From the NCBI GenBank assembly GCA_023515795.1, contig JALGPX010000003.1, positions 62,001 to 126,000 of the forward strand: 64,000 nt of DNA, given 5' to 3'. This document shows, piece after piece, positions 42,233 to 53,108 of the stretch. Position 1 is the first letter of the stretch. Each line of letters starts with the position of its first letter. A program made the position numbers and the translations under genes. This stretch comes from Amoeboaphelidium occidentale (lineage: Eukaryota; Aphelidiomycota; Aphelidea). The notes under the pieces were generated by a model, which saw only the letters and a program-made list of their open reading frames with translations, had not been told where the DNA came from and ran no database searches.

Positions 42233-43936
42233 TGCTGGACTTAGCAACTTGCAATAGTGCTGACCACCGCTGTCAGGATGAACCTTGTTAATCCAGCTAT
42301 CCAACTCAGTTTTCATACTATAAAATCATTAGCAGACTATCAATAAACTATTCTACCTGATTGCTCTGACATAAAGTACAGTATCACCACTGCTGCTTTT
42401 GCCTTTTCTCATTTGCAATGGAGTTTCAATGAACAATGGACCCACTGGAATGATAAAGTGGTAATCCTTCTCAAAGACCATCTTTGTGCCATAAGTGTCA
42501 AAACGCTCTTGAACTTCTTGAGGCAACAGATTGTATGCGTACAAGAATGCTTTTTCATTCAACATAGCGCAGATATTGATATCATCAACATCGAAAGTTG
42601 CCAGAGGATCAACAGAAGCTCTTCTGTACAATTGTCTAGATTTCATTTTTACACGAAGTTCACTTGCAGTAGAATGTGCCAAAAATCCAGAATCCAAGGT
42701 CTCATAAACACCTTCTGAAACAGTGGTAACATTCAAAGTACAAACCTTGTCCAAAGGCATACCATGCTCCTGTCTGTAAGCGTCAGAGCAGTTATTCCAG
42801 ATATATGCATGATGGAACGGTTTGGTATCGCGAACATCATGGATGGAATCTGCACTAACAATGTCGAACTTAGACTCATCGAGACCAGCCATTGCCTTAA
42901 CAGCAACTGAAGCCCAGGGAATTTCACAAAAGCAATCAGTATCATCAGACATTGGTCTATCCTTTTCCTGTGGTGGCCAAATTGGATAGAAAGGACAATG
43001 AGGAGAAGGATTATCTGAGTTGCAAGGCTTTTTCAAGAATCCATTAGCTTCCATAAACAAAGCTTCCAAATAAGGCTTCATAAAATTATTCATGAAGCTT
43101 TTGCCTTCCTTAAAAATTCTCTTTGCTTTAGCAAGGCCTTCGTTTGATTTTGAATTTGCAATTATGAAAGCAGAAGTGTATTTTGCAACCTGAGATATTG
43201 CGTCTTCAGTAGAAACAGAAGGTTTCAAATCCAAGAATCTGGTAGCAACTGAATATGGCTTGTCTGTAAACTGCATGTGGTTCATTCCTTTTACAATTAC
43301 AGCAGATAGCGCAGAGTCATCTTCAACTTGGTTATAATGATAATGCATCTCAGCAACTTTGATAGAACGAACAATTCCATCTAATTCACCAGAAACAGAA
43401 ATCCATGGCTTCTGATACAAAGTTCCATTATACTTTCTTTGCAAAGGAGCTCCGTAAAATATTGTGCCTTTGACTTGAGAAGGAGAAAACAACTTCGGCA
43501 TGACCTGCATAACATAGTCTTGAATCATTGCACCACCCAGAGAGTGACCAACCAAAAATACTTCAGCATCTGCAGATAAACCAGCCTCGCGTAGCTTCTC
43601 ATAAACGCGATCGATACCTTTAGCAATGTTTTCTGAGCCTAATGCCAAGTTACCAAGGAAAGAAGCACCGCCAAAGAAAACAGACCTTTTGCCCATGGCC
43701 ATAGACTCCTCTTGAATTTTCTTCACAAGGGCAGCATACGAGTGTGGCGATACAAGAGCACCAGGAACCATAATCAAAGCAACATGATCATTGTTACGAT
43801 TGTCTGGAATCAGCAAATAGTCACCAGAACCAAAAGCCAAGTCTTGCGAGTTTCTCGATACCAAAAATTGATCCTTCACAAGAGCCAATGCAGCTGCTGC
43901 GAAGTAAACTATCAACAGCGCGTAAATTTTCGTCAT
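42173..43936 (-). CDS. Secreted or lumenal alpha/beta hydrolase
   Basis: Exon 1 (43936-42357) and exon 2 (42317-42173) join across a 39-nt intron, giving 574 residues. The protein opens with a signal peptide (MTKIYALLIVYFAAAALALV). It has an alpha/beta-hydrolase core with LIMVPGALV (oxyanion region) and VGHSLGGAMIQDY, where Ser of GHSLG is the nucleophile. Later, IVKGMNHMQF carries a candidate catalytic His; GELDG is a candidate Asp. The C-terminal 280 residues are unusual for the family, with several Cys and NxT sites, and I cannot assign a substrate. It starts 50 bp from the divergent COG8 start; the chosen ATG avoids overlapping it. Confidence 0.75.
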
Positions 43937-43986
43937 CAAGAAATAATCATTTGAAAGCAAAGCCAGTTTTTCCACGGATTCACACA

Positions 43987-45564
43987 ATGTCTGAGTCTAA
44001 GCTAACAAGGCTTCTTGTTCAAACTTTAAGTACTCAGGAAACGGATGGCCTACTGAAGAATGCAGCATATCAACGGTTCTTGACTCAGTTAACTCAGCAG
44101 CAGCTGTCTGAGATCGATCAGTACTATCATCAGACTTTATTACAGAAGGAAAGTCAAAGGATTACAAAGCTAATGGTGGACCTTTGCCTGTCAGAGTATA
44201 AATCTTTTGCAATATTGGCCGAGACCGAAAAGTTGGTGAATGAAAAGTATCTGAAGGAGATTAGGGAATTGCTCGAAGGAAGCAGCGATTATTCCTCGCT
44301 TGAGAGATCCGTTTCCAAGTTTGAGAATACCGTAAATGCAGAAGTCGACGATTTAAGGACTTTAACGTCACTGGCGAATGGTTATGATAAAATTGCAGAA
44401 TTTCTTGATGTTCCGCAGTTGTTAAAGTCTCTTATTGAACAGGAGCACTATGATGAAGCCCTGACTCTTTATGATCATATTCGGCATGTGGATAGCACAG
44501 CTGGTTCTGTGATGCCTGATCATAAGCCGGAGCTAATTAGCATTATTTGTAAAAGATGCAAGGATCTTGTCGAAGGGCCAATGTTACTGAAATTGATAGA
44601 ATCCTTAAAAAAGTCTTCTTTAAGTTCCTCTGCTAACCAGCTGCACTTGAGCTTAAAGACAATTGGTTATTTACGAAGAATGAAAATGTTTTCAAGCGAG
44701 GTTGATCTTCATGTATTATTTCTTCAAGTTCGTTCCGAATTTTACAATGAACGGACAAACGAACTGTTTGCCAGTCCAAATAATACGAGCAACACTGCTC
44801 AAGCAACAGAAGTTGTGGATACATTAAAGAGCTTTATTGAAATGACAAGAGCATGTTTCATTGATGTGATTATACAATATCAGGCAATTTTCACAGACAG
44901 CTTTTCGGGAACATCTAGTTCAGCAACATCAGCTTTTATTCTAAGCTCTTATCTAAATGAAATGTTTTCTCGGTTTATTGAAACTGTCGAGAACAATCTT
45001 AGCTTTGTGAAAGATTCATCTCAGCTGTTGAATTTACACACACAAGTAATGCATTTAGGAGTTTCATTAGCGAGAAAGGGATTCGACGTTCGATATCTTG
45101 TGTCAGAATTATTTGAGAGGAACATTGAAAGTCTTTTTAAAGGAATGGTTGATGAAGCTGCAAACACCTTGATTTATGAAATGAAGGAATTAGGATTACG
45201 GATTCCTGAGAATCTCAAGCCAGACGATATTACGAGTTTCCCTTTGTTTGCATATGTCGCTAATCAGTATTTGCAAGCATTTAACGCTCTTCGTGTCATG
45301 CTAGTTGCTGATGCGATGCTTCCTTGTTATAAATCACTAATTAAGTCTCTGGAAAATGCTGTCGAGAATGTCAACTTGTATTCTGTGAAGTATCAGATAC
45401 CAAATGAAGCCAGCCAAAAGCTGAAAATTTATACGAGAACATGGACGAAATTTTTGCTAGAAAATTATACTACTGGACTGTTTCAAGGTATGGATCAATT
45501 TTTAGAAGTGAAGAAGCCGGATCTAAAACCGGATGTTCTGATGGAAAGACTCATTCCAATATAA
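43987..45564 (+). CDS. COG8: Conserved oligomeric Golgi complex subunit 8
   Basis: COG8 belongs to lobe B of the COG tether, needed for retrograde traffic within the Golgi and correct glycosylation. The 525-residue protein starts MSESKLTRLLVQ. The N-terminal coiled coil is followed by conserved COG8 segments: DVPQLLKSLIEQEHYDEALTL, KTIGYLRRMKMFS, VLFLQVRSEF, CFIDVIIQYQAIFTD and HLGVSLARKGFDVRYLV. An earlier in-frame ATG at 43888 would overlap the divergent hydrolase gene, so 43987 is preferred. It is convergent with UGGT, 17 bp between stops. No intron. Confidence 0.9.
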   Translation: MSESKLTRLLVQTLSTQETDGLLKNAAYQRFLTQLTQQQLSEIDQYYHQTLLQKESQRITKLMVDLCLSEYKSFAILAETEKLVNEKYLKEIRELLEGSSDYSSLERSVSKFENTVNAEVDDLRTLTSLANGYDKIAEFLDVPQLLKSLIEQEHYDEALTLYDHIRHVDSTAGSVMPDHKPELISIICKRCKDLVEGPMLLKLIESLKKSSLSSSANQLHLSLKTIGYLRRMKMFSSEVDLHVLFLQVRSEFYNERTNELFASPNNTSNTAQATEVVDTLKSFIEMTRACFIDVIIQYQAIFTDSFSGTSSSATSAFILSSYLNEMFSRFIETVENNLSFVKDSSQLLNLHTQVMHLGVSLARKGFDVRYLVSELFERNIESLFKGMVDEAANTLIYEMKELGLRIPENLKPDDITSFPLFAYVANQYLQAFNALRVMLVADAMLPCYKSLIKSLENAVENVNLYSVKYQIPNEASQKLKIYTRTWTKFLLENYTTGLFQGMDQFLEVKKPDLKPDVLMERLIPI

Positions 45565-45581
45565 TTTTGAACATATTTTAC

Positions 45582-48500
45582 TTAAAGTTCCTCCCTAGAT
45601 GTCTCATGACCAGCACCATCTTGAACAGGATCACCTCTGATCTGTCTCATAGCGTCCTGATACACTTTTCTCATGTCTTTTTCTTCAGTTTTGTTTTTGG
45701 TTCTCCATGCGTCAAATTCTTTGCGCTGCTCGTCATCAAATACAACCCATTCTGGCAGGAGTCGCTTTGCACGGTCCAACTTTGGCTCTTTTGTCATTGG
45801 ATTATTGCAAAGATCAATTGTTTTGGCAGACTTCAAACTTGCATCATCACACCAAGTTTCGCACCACAACCACTCTTGTGGAAGAGAGAATATAGGAACA
45901 GTACCTTGCATGTCATTCGGCAAGTCTTGGTCCAAATTAGAAAGCGAATCAGGGTCTTTTGAAACCATTTGATAATGCTGTCGTAATCTATCACCTGCAG
46001 CAATTGCTCTAAACCTCTTCAAGTCAACAACATAGAGCGCACTAATATGATATGGCTTATCTCTCAAATGCTCTTTCCAGTATCCTTTCTTCCAAAATCT
46101 GAAGCCATCAATCTCTTTTCTTGAGTCACAGAATGGAGTGTAACCGTAAGGAGCGCCCTTTAAATCCATTTTGACTAGTTCATACATATCAGTTCGAACA
46201 ATCTGATCAGCATCAACGAATATCACTTTATCAAGAGACAGAGGAAACAACACATCCAAAAACAGAATCTTGTAGCCCCAAATTGTTCTTTGTTTCTCTT
46301 GTTGAGCGCGCAACCATTTTGGCCATTTATAAGACACTAGCTCATACTTGAAACCATTTTCCTTCGCATAATGAGGTAGGAAATCTTTAAATACAGGTGA
46401 CATGAAATTTTCAATGAACCAGAATTTGACCGATTTCTTTGTTTTGGATAGCACAGACTTGATCATGATTCTCAGGAAACGTTCATACAAATGACCGGAC
46501 GCGACAGAGAAAATATTAATATCAGCATGTTCTTTCTCTTTTCCAGAATTTCCTGATATCCATCCCATAAATGAAGAGAAAGATCCCGATGTTTCTTCAT
46601 CCAAAAGTAGATCCTGACCCTCGTAACCTTTGTTCTTTTCCATAAAAGTATACAAAGTCACTGATTCAAATCCGTCAACTACAATTTGGACTTCAGATCC
46701 ATTGAACGGATAAAATTGTTGACCAGTCTCACTTTCAACGACAAGCATATTGTAAAAGTCCTTCGAAGCTCCTGATCTTAGTTTCAATGTAAAGATACCA
46801 ATATCAGCCTTTAGTTGGTAGTAACCTAAGTTCGCCATAACAATCGTGTCAGAAACTGTTTTCTTTTCATGTTCCAATTCTAACTGCAACCCTCTAGGCG
46901 GTCTTTGCTCTTTCATGTCAAATGCGTGGCCTTCAATCAGCAAGTACTTCAATTCTAACTCAGCATTCACTGGAGTGTTCTTTTCAAACTTCAAATTATC
47001 TAAATCAAACTTTGAACGTTTCGGCATGACAAACCAATTTTGCGGAACATCCATACCCATAGAGAACAAGTAAGTATTTGGCAGATTATCAAAAGTAACT
47101 CCAGCATCATAGCCTTCCAGATTAAAAGCATACCTGTAAAGCCTCTTCTGAATGAGGAGCTTTTCAAATTGATCTTTGGAATCATACTTTGTTGGAAGCA
47201 AATATACACGAACATCAAACAATGTTTTCATTTTTGCTAGATGTTCTAAAATCGCACTGAACTTCTGCGTTGATGCATCTAGCGGGTCCAAGAATGCTTT
47301 AACTTTCAAAGGCGCCTCTGTGTTCTTGGAACTTAAAGCAAAAGTGTCGCTTAGCTTTGAAGTATCTTCTCGGTTTTGACCTTGTTGGCTGTTTAAGCGA
47401 TTGATTGTAGAAATAGCCATTAGAAATGTATCAGGACCAGATGCGCCAGGCTTTACTTTCTGCAATGCTTTAACTTCTTGTTCAAGAATAATCTTATAAT
47501 CTGCAGCTTTGAAGAAGTGATTATTTTCAAAGTCTTCAATCAATCTTCCATTAACAAATACGGCAGTGGATTTCTTCATTCCCATTTTCTTCTGTATTCC
47601 TGAGACATAATGGACGGGATAAGAAGCAGCAGCATTCGAACAATGGATGAAATCTTCCTCGATCGGCGAGCTGGAAACATATGCAATTCTAACAAGCTTC
47701 ATGGCTTTTCTGTAAGCTGGAATGCTGGCAAATTTGATAGCCTCGCAAGCAAAAGCACGTACATCGGTTTCGATACGATTAGATTCTGTACCATTCACTA
47801 CATCTTCTTGAGCCTTATAAGATCCGTAATCACCGACAATCATAATAGAAACTTTAACAGATTTCTTTTCAGCCTCGGTCATGGCATCATTACTTTCTTT
47901 ATCTTCTTGAACGACAGGTCCAACTGCCCACTGAAGATCATTAACGAACTCTCCAACTTCGACAAACTTGGAATACTTGCTTTCTGTCAAATATTGATTA
48001 CGAAACGTCTTCTTAGTTGGTAGATTGTCCAGCAAGTACAAGTACCATGCTGCACCTTTACCTAAAGCCTTTTGTACAGCACTTGCTTGTTCTCTGCCAA
48101 TATCTTTGTATTTCGGGGCTTTTATACTAAAGAAGTCCAAATATCCAGCATAAGCCAATTTCTGAATACTACCAAACTGGTTAAACACAACTTCCTGAAC
48201 AGTGTCAAAATATGTCTTCTCAGTGAGATGTTCTAGAATGAAGCCATTCACAAAGAATGTGAATCTACTGATGGAATAGCGAGCTGAAAAGGCATACACA
48301 GATTCTGAAACCACTTGCTTCTTCACAATATCATCAAGTGTCTCATCTAAGGGAACCTTGAATTTCTCAAAGAGTTTCAGAATTTTCTCTTCCAGTTCAG
48401 ATTTCTTAGCATAAGCCAACAATCTCATGTATTCTAGTAAACACTTTCTTGAACTTTTCTGCTGCAAGTAATAGAAGATTCTCAAGAACCTTTCATGCTT

Positions 48501-50105
48501 CTGTTCTTCAAGTTCGGTGATTACAGGCGCTTTCAATGGAGGCAAAACAAATACCGAAGTCAAAGTAATTGGGAACTCGTCAAAGATAACATGGGTTTCC
48601 AGCAAATCACAGAGAACTCGAAGGCCTTCTCTTGCAGCCTCGTCACCAAGAACTGTATCATAAGATATATCAATAGTCAAGAAAACGTTGAACATGTTCA
48701 GTCTAACTCTTAAATCATCCAATGATCTGACCTCGATCAACTCCTTCGAATCCGCTAAACGTCTCCATTTGCCATAACGAGAATTATCTTTTTCCAAGTC
48801 ATTCCAACGGTAAAAAGCGTCTGTTGATAAAAATTGAGAGAAATCATAGAACGAATTCTGATCTTCTGATGGGCCTGTGGTTTTCAAATAAGAATTGCTC
48901 TTCAATTCAACAGTATCAACTTTCAATAGCAAATCAGTGACAGCATCATAAGATGATAGATAAAGATATTTTTTAATCTTCAAAACAGAATCTAGCTCTT
49001 GTTTAACCTTTTGCAAAACAGTCGTCAAAGAGTTGGATTCAAACAAAGCACTGTAATCAAGATTGTTGATGAATACCTTTGATCTTAACTGAGAAATATA
49101 TGCACCATCTTCAGTGTACTTTTTGTACTCTTTCAACTTCTTTGCTTGCGGGGTAGTTGATTCCAGCATCTTCATAAGAGAGTCTTTGTGCAAAAGAAAA
49201 TCCTGAGACAGAACACGCAACAGTCTCAGCTTTTGTTCATAATCAAGATCATTATTTGTATGAAACAGAAGCAAACACAAATTATAAGAAAAATCTTTGA
49301 TCAATGCAGCTTCAGTGGGAACGGAACCTTTCAATGGGTTCTGCTGGCGAACCTTCTCAATAATCTGCGCCAAATCAAGATCATCTTTCTTTTCAGCTGT
49401 TTCCGATTTCAATGAGAATACTTCCTGATCGCTTCCCGTGCTTAAATCATCTGTTGTCTTGTATTCTGTGGATTTGACATTTAATTCAATACCATACGAC
49501 GATCTGATTAACAACTTGTTCTCCATTGCAGTAAGAATCGGTTTCCATCTAAAAACAACTTGCTTCATCTTCTTGACAATATTCTTCAGAGCATCCAAAT
49601 CAAAGCTTTCCGCGTAGACGACCGATAAATGCGACGATCGAGTGGAATTGTTTACAAGTGAAACATCAAAAGGATAGTCACCATCAGCTCTCTGGGTAAG
49701 TAAAAGATCAAAAGGATAAAGTTGCACCTCTGACTCTGACTTTCTTGCTGGAACTTTACCAGCCTCCAAAGAGTATGAGACACATTTTAAACCATCGAAT
49801 AAGAACACCACAGCATCTTCCGTGTCCTTCTTTCCTTCACAGTCCTTGTAAAACAAATCATAGTGCAGCGTTAATTTAGATTGGTATTCATTAAGAGCAT
49901 AGGACAACTTGAGTAAATCTTCCAGCTGGTCACTGCTCGCAGCTTTAACCGAGTTAACCTGAGTATACAACAAGTTGGTAAACGACTTAATCTGAGACAA
50001 AATAGGAGCATTAGAAGTCTTCGTTAATGACACGGAGAATTCTGAAGCTTTCCCGTAACCAAGGAATAAAGTAGCAGCTGTTGCAAAGTATGGCAACCAC
50101 AACAT
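45582..50105 (-). CDS. UGGT: UDP-glucose:glycoprotein glucosyltransferase
   Basis: UGGT re-glucosylates misfolded N-glycoproteins in the ER lumen so that calnexin can rebind them. The uninterrupted 1507-residue ORF starts with a signal peptide (MLWLPYFATAATLFLGYGKA). Thioredoxin-like folding-sensor domains fill most of the protein, ending about 1190. The GT24 catalytic domain follows: INIFSVASGHLYERFLRI, FWFIENFMSPVFKDFLP, FVDADQIVRTD with the DxD metal site, and LPNDMQGTVPIFSLPQEWLW. The protein ends REEL, an ER-retrieval signal of the KDEL class and the same ending as human UGGT1. Baker's yeast lacks an active enzyme, while many other fungi keep it. No intron in 4.5 kb. Confidence 0.95.
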   Translation of the reverse strand: MLWLPYFATAATLFLGYGKASEFSVSLTKTSNAPILSQIKSFTNLLYTQVNSVKAASSDQLEDLLKLSYALNEYQSKLTLHYDLFYKDCEGKKDTEDAVVFLFDGLKCVSYSLEAGKVPARKSESEVQLYPFDLLLTQRADGDYPFDVSLVNNSTRSSHLSVVYAESFDLDALKNIVKKMKQVVFRWKPILTAMENKLLIRSSYGIELNVKSTEYKTTDDLSTGSDQEVFSLKSETAEKKDDLDLAQIIEKVRQQNPLKGSVPTEAALIKDFSYNLCLLLFHTNNDLDYEQKLRLLRVLSQDFLLHKDSLMKMLESTTPQAKKLKEYKKYTEDGAYISQLRSKVFINNLDYSALFESNSLTTVLQKVKQELDSVLKIKKYLYLSSYDAVTDLLLKVDTVELKSNSYLKTTGPSEDQNSFYDFSQFLSTDAFYRWNDLEKDNSRYGKWRRLADSKELIEVRSLDDLRVRLNMFNVFLTIDISYDTVLGDEAAREGLRVLCDLLETHVIFDEFPITLTSVFVLPPLKAPVITELEEQKHERFLRIFYYLQQKSSRKCLLEYMRLLAYAKKSELEEKILKLFEKFKVPLDETLDDIVKKQVVSESVYAFSARYSISRFTFFVNGFILEHLTEKTYFDTVQEVVFNQFGSIQKLAYAGYLDFFSIKAPKYKDIGREQASAVQKALGKGAAWYLYLLDNLPTKKTFRNQYLTESKYSKFVEVGEFVNDLQWAVGPVVQEDKESNDAMTEAEKKSVKVSIMIVGDYGSYKAQEDVVNGTESNRIETDVRAFACEAIKFASIPAYRKAMKLVRIAYVSSSPIEEDFIHCSNAAASYPVHYVSGIQKKMGMKKSTAVFVNGRLIEDFENNHFFKAADYKIILEQEVKALQKVKPGASGPDTFLMAISTINRLNSQQGQNREDTSKLSDTFALSSKNTEAPLKVKAFLDPLDASTQKFSAILEHLAKMKTLFDVRVYLLPTKYDSKDQFEKLLIQKRLYRYAFNLEGYDAGVTFDNLPNTYLFSMGMDVPQNWFVMPKRSKFDLDNLKFEKNTPVNAELELKYLLIEGHAFDMKEQRPPRGLQLELEHEKKTVSDTIVMANLGYYQLKADIGIFTLKLRSGASKDFYNMLVVESETGQQFYPFNGSEVQIVVDGFESVTLYTFMEKNKGYEGQDLLLDEETSGSFSSFMGWISGNSGKEKEHADINIFSVASGHLYERFLRIMIKSVLSKTKKSVKFWFIENFMSPVFKDFLPHYAKENGFKYELVSYKWPKWLRAQQEKQRTIWGYKILFLDVLFPLSLDKVIFVDADQIVRTDMYELVKMDLKGAPYGYTPFCDSRKEIDGFRFWKKGYWKEHLRDKPYHISALYVVDLKRFRAIAAGDRLRQHYQMVSKDPDSLSNLDQDLPNDMQGTVPIFSLPQEWLWCETWCDDASLKSAKTIDLCNNPMTKEPKLDRAKRLLPEWVVFDDEQRKEFDAWRTKNKTEEKDMRKVYQDAMRQIRGDPVQDGAGHETSREEL

Positions 50106-50422
50106 GTTTGAGCCTGGACGTCAAGTTTCTCTTTCCGGAAAAGTTGTTACGCGAGGCCGTCTCTATTAAGATGCATTTTCTCACATAAGAGCTACATCCT
50201 GCGCTGTAAAATGGGCAAGTTTAACAGCACCTGAGTGATCTATTGTGATTCTCTGGTCACCAACTTAATTCGCATGATATGAAACAACCTTTGCAATGTT
50301 ACGCCGCAACAGGAAATCCAATTCAAAGAAGATCACTGGAACTTCCAGCGTTATAGATTGTCTAATAAGTCGTATGCTCGCGTTAGTTAATGGTTGCGCT
50401 CTTTGTGCTTTTTGTTCAGAGA
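50106..50422. other. Divergent intergenic region between UGGT and the TFIIB-like gene
   Basis: About 317 bp separate the two starts. The region must hold both promoters. I see no ORF of interest, repeat, tRNA or structured RNA in it, and no clear TATA element. Confidence 0.5.
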
Positions 50423-51382
50423 ATGATCGCGGCGATTAGTGAGAGCTGCGAGGATGCACAGGACGAGTGCTCTCACTTGGAACGAGAGGATGGAGTTTGT
50501 ACTAATTGTGGTCTCGTGTTAGAAGATGAATATGGTCTTGTGGATGATTTGCCTTTCGAAAGAATATCATATGATGTTGGTCCTAATTCCCTTACAAAGA
50601 ATGTTCTACTACGAACAATTAACAAGAGATCAACAGCAGCACAGCAACAGTTGAACAGAAAAATGGAATTTTCTTGTGATGCTTTTGGTGTAGAAAAGAG
50701 TTTATGTCAGGGTTTCTATAAGCGATCAATGGAAGCGAAGCCTAATTGGAGATTTGGTGTATTACCAGCAGCAGTGATGAGCCTGTGTCTGTACTTTTGC
50801 ATTCGTTTGGCTGCACGACCTATTCTGTTGACAAGTATTTGTGAAGTTATGGGAACAGATGTTTATCTTTGTTATCGACATTTGGATGAGTTAAAGAAGA
50901 TTCTGTGTATTCAGTACATGTCTCCAGATGCTTCAATTTATTTCGATCGCTTACTTGGGCTGCTTGAGCTGGAATCTGTCACAAAAAGAAGGATCGTGTC
51001 AAAAGCCGGAGAATTATATCGTTTCTTTTATACGGACTCTGACTTTGCTAATAGCGATACTGCATGTAAGAGATCGACTATGATATCCGTTGCTCTAATT
51101 GAGACTGCTCTATTACTATGTTTAAACAGAGAAGATGTTTTAAAAAGTGTATCAGGTGAATCCATCGCGTTGGTAGAGAAGAAGGCTGTTACTCATAGAG
51201 TATCAAGCAAATTAGACAAATTGTTTTGCAATAGTTTGAACGTATCACAAAAAGGACTTCGAAAATTACTGCGTCAATGGAGTGTATATGTAAAAGAGAA
51301 ATGCAGGGCGTTTCCTTGGAGTGATTTAGTCAAAGAGTCAAACGTTTTTGATTTTGTTCCAGATTTAACCAAGGCTTATTGA
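50423..51382 (+). CDS. TFIIB-family transcription factor, BRF-like
   Basis: TFIIB-family factors bridge TBP and RNA polymerase. This 319-residue protein starts MIAAISESCEDAQ. It has a zinc ribbon near residues 15-40 (CSHLEREDGVCTNCGLVLEDE), in which one ligand appears to be His instead of Cys. Two cyclin-fold repeats follow: about 100-180 (RFGVLPAAVMSLCLYFCIRL, LTSICEVMGTDVYLCYRHL) and about 190-280 (KRSTMISVALIETALLLCLN). The short length and absence of a long C-terminal tail are closer to BRF2 or a reduced BRF than to TFIIB, but I cannot decide between Pol II, Pol III and Pol I members. An in-frame ATG at 50390 would add 11 hydrophobic residues and is less likely. Confidence 0.65.
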   Translation: MIAAISESCEDAQDECSHLEREDGVCTNCGLVLEDEYGLVDDLPFERISYDVGPNSLTKNVLLRTINKRSTAAQQQLNRKMEFSCDAFGVEKSLCQGFYKRSMEAKPNWRFGVLPAAVMSLCLYFCIRLAARPILLTSICEVMGTDVYLCYRHLDELKKILCIQYMSPDASIYFDRLLGLLELESVTKRRIVSKAGELYRFFYTDSDFANSDTACKRSTMISVALIETALLLCLNREDVLKSVSGESIALVEKKAVTHRVSSKLDKLFCNSLNVSQKGLRKLLRQWSVYVKEKCRAFPWSDLVKESNVFDFVPDLTKAY

Positions 51383-51578
51383 TCTTTTGTTCAAAAAGGA
51401 TCGCGTGCCTGTCTTTAATAGATCAATTTTTATTACTTTGAATAATCGTTTTCTGTAACGGCGAATTATCAGGCGTTGTAACGACAGTTGCCTCTATCTC
51501 TATCTCAACCTCCAATCAAGAATCCAGCGTCGACAGTCACTCTCATTCAATTCTGCAGAAAAACATTCGCAACATAAA

Positions 51579-53045
51579 ATGGAAGGATTCCCTCTTCAAC
51601 CAGCGCAAAAAAGAAAACCTTTATTCCAGTTCAAAACATCCCGTCAGCCTGAAAAGGAGAATACGTGTTCGAACACGCTTTTCCCGCGCGCAAGAAACAG
51701 TAGCATTCTTAGCTTGAAAGATGTATCAATATCATCACGTGTACATTATGATTCTGATAAAGAGGGAACAAGTAACAGTGGAAGTGTTAATGATAGCGCC
51801 AATGGGAATGCGAGTTCCAAGGATGATGGACCTGTTTTTGGTTCAAAAGAATGGTTACTACAGGAACTCATCAAAGTTGATGATGAAATTGAAAAGCTTT
51901 ACGAGCGCAGGGAAAGTCTGATGAATGCTCTTGACATTATAAGCAAGAGGAGCTCAAGCGAAGAAGACGAAGAAGATCTTTTAGAAGCACATGAACCTCG
52001 CTTGTCTTACTTTCGATCGCTCAGTGACAAGGAGGAAGAAAACGTTTTTGATGTACCAGCTGAACCTCTTAATGACGATTACGATGACGCTGACATGTCT
52101 TTGGTTAAATCTTTGACCGATTTGCCAACTGAAACAACGCTTTTAGAGTTGGTTGCGCCATCAGACTTGCTTATAACTGCTTCACCAAGTTCGTTCTCTT
52201 TACTGGATACTGGCTCTTATCGGGTCTTGAAAACTATTCCGGCAAACGTTTCGTGCTTGAAGTATCACAATAGTATGTTATACGTTGGCACAGAAGACAA
52301 GAAGATCAAGATTTACAATGTTCCGCCAGTTTCTTACACGCATATATCATTCTATTCCAATGATCTCTATGTTTCAACATTGAGTGGCCACTATGGTGCA
52401 GTAACTGCTATTGATTGCTCTGGAGAAAAGATTGTGTCTCTTGGTGAAGACAATACAGTTCGCGTTTGGAATATGGACATCCAAGAAAATGTTTTTACAC
52501 TGCCATCGTTGAAAACACCTGATAATTACTTAAAACAAAAGTATTCTTTATTCAAGTCAAGTATAATCAACTTACCTTCAACATATGACATTGTTGGTTC
52601 AACACAAAAGAAAGGGCTAGCTGATATTCGGAGAGTAGACCGTTCCAAAGGATTGCAATTAACTTCAGATGGACAAGGTATCGCAGTAACACATTTAGAT
52701 GCAGTCAGATTCTTTGATTTGCGTATGAATGTATGCAGAAGAACAATTGAAGTTGATTCAGTTTATGATGTTCACTTTGATGATTCCTTCAATTTAATGA
52801 CCGTCTCCACAAACTCAGTGAAGCTCTTTGATATCAGAACAAGCAAAGTTGTTTCAGAATGGAATGGCAAAATCACGTGTGGCACTCTCGCAAAGGATGG
52901 GAAAGTTATCTATGGCGATGGTTGCCAAGTGAAAATCAACGATGATGTATTAGAAACACATCCAAGTCAAATCACAGGAGTCGCGTGTGTTGGTAAAAGA
53001 CTAGCAACATCATCGAGGGCTCTTGTCAACCTGTGGGACATTTAG
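51579..53045 (+). CDS. WD40-repeat protein with N-terminal coiled coil, Mdv1/Caf4-like
   Basis: The 488-residue protein has a disordered N-terminus rich in Ser, Lys and Asn. A short coiled coil follows at about 90-125 (WLLQELIKVDDEIEKLYE), then an acidic stretch, then a beta-propeller from about 180 to the end. The clearest blade is SGHYGAVTAIDCSGEKIVS then EDNTVRVWNM; the last blade ends LVNLWDI. Coiled coil plus C-terminal WD40 is the layout of the fungal mitochondrial fission adaptors Mdv1/Caf4, which link Fis1 to the dynamin Dnm1. The N-terminal Fis1-binding helices are not recognisable here, so another WD40 adaptor is possible. It is 63 bp upstream of the PGM gene. Confidence 0.55.
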   Translation: MEGFPLQPAQKRKPLFQFKTSRQPEKENTCSNTLFPRARNSSILSLKDVSISSRVHYDSDKEGTSNSGSVNDSANGNASSKDDGPVFGSKEWLLQELIKVDDEIEKLYERRESLMNALDIISKRSSSEEDEEDLLEAHEPRLSYFRSLSDKEEENVFDVPAEPLNDDYDDADMSLVKSLTDLPTETTLLELVAPSDLLITASPSSFSLLDTGSYRVLKTIPANVSCLKYHNSMLYVGTEDKKIKIYNVPPVSYTHISFYSNDLYVSTLSGHYGAVTAIDCSGEKIVSLGEDNTVRVWNMDIQENVFTLPSLKTPDNYLKQKYSLFKSSIINLPSTYDIVGSTQKKGLADIRRVDRSKGLQLTSDGQGIAVTHLDAVRFFDLRMNVCRRTIEVDSVYDVHFDDSFNLMTVSTNSVKLFDIRTSKVVSEWNGKITCGTLAKDGKVIYGDGCQVKINDDVLETHPSQITGVACVGKRLATSSRALVNLWDI

Positions 53046-53108
53046 AAATTATAATAAAGTTAAAAATGTGTTTCTGAATCAAAAGCTTTGATCCTTTCCG
53101 AAACCAAA

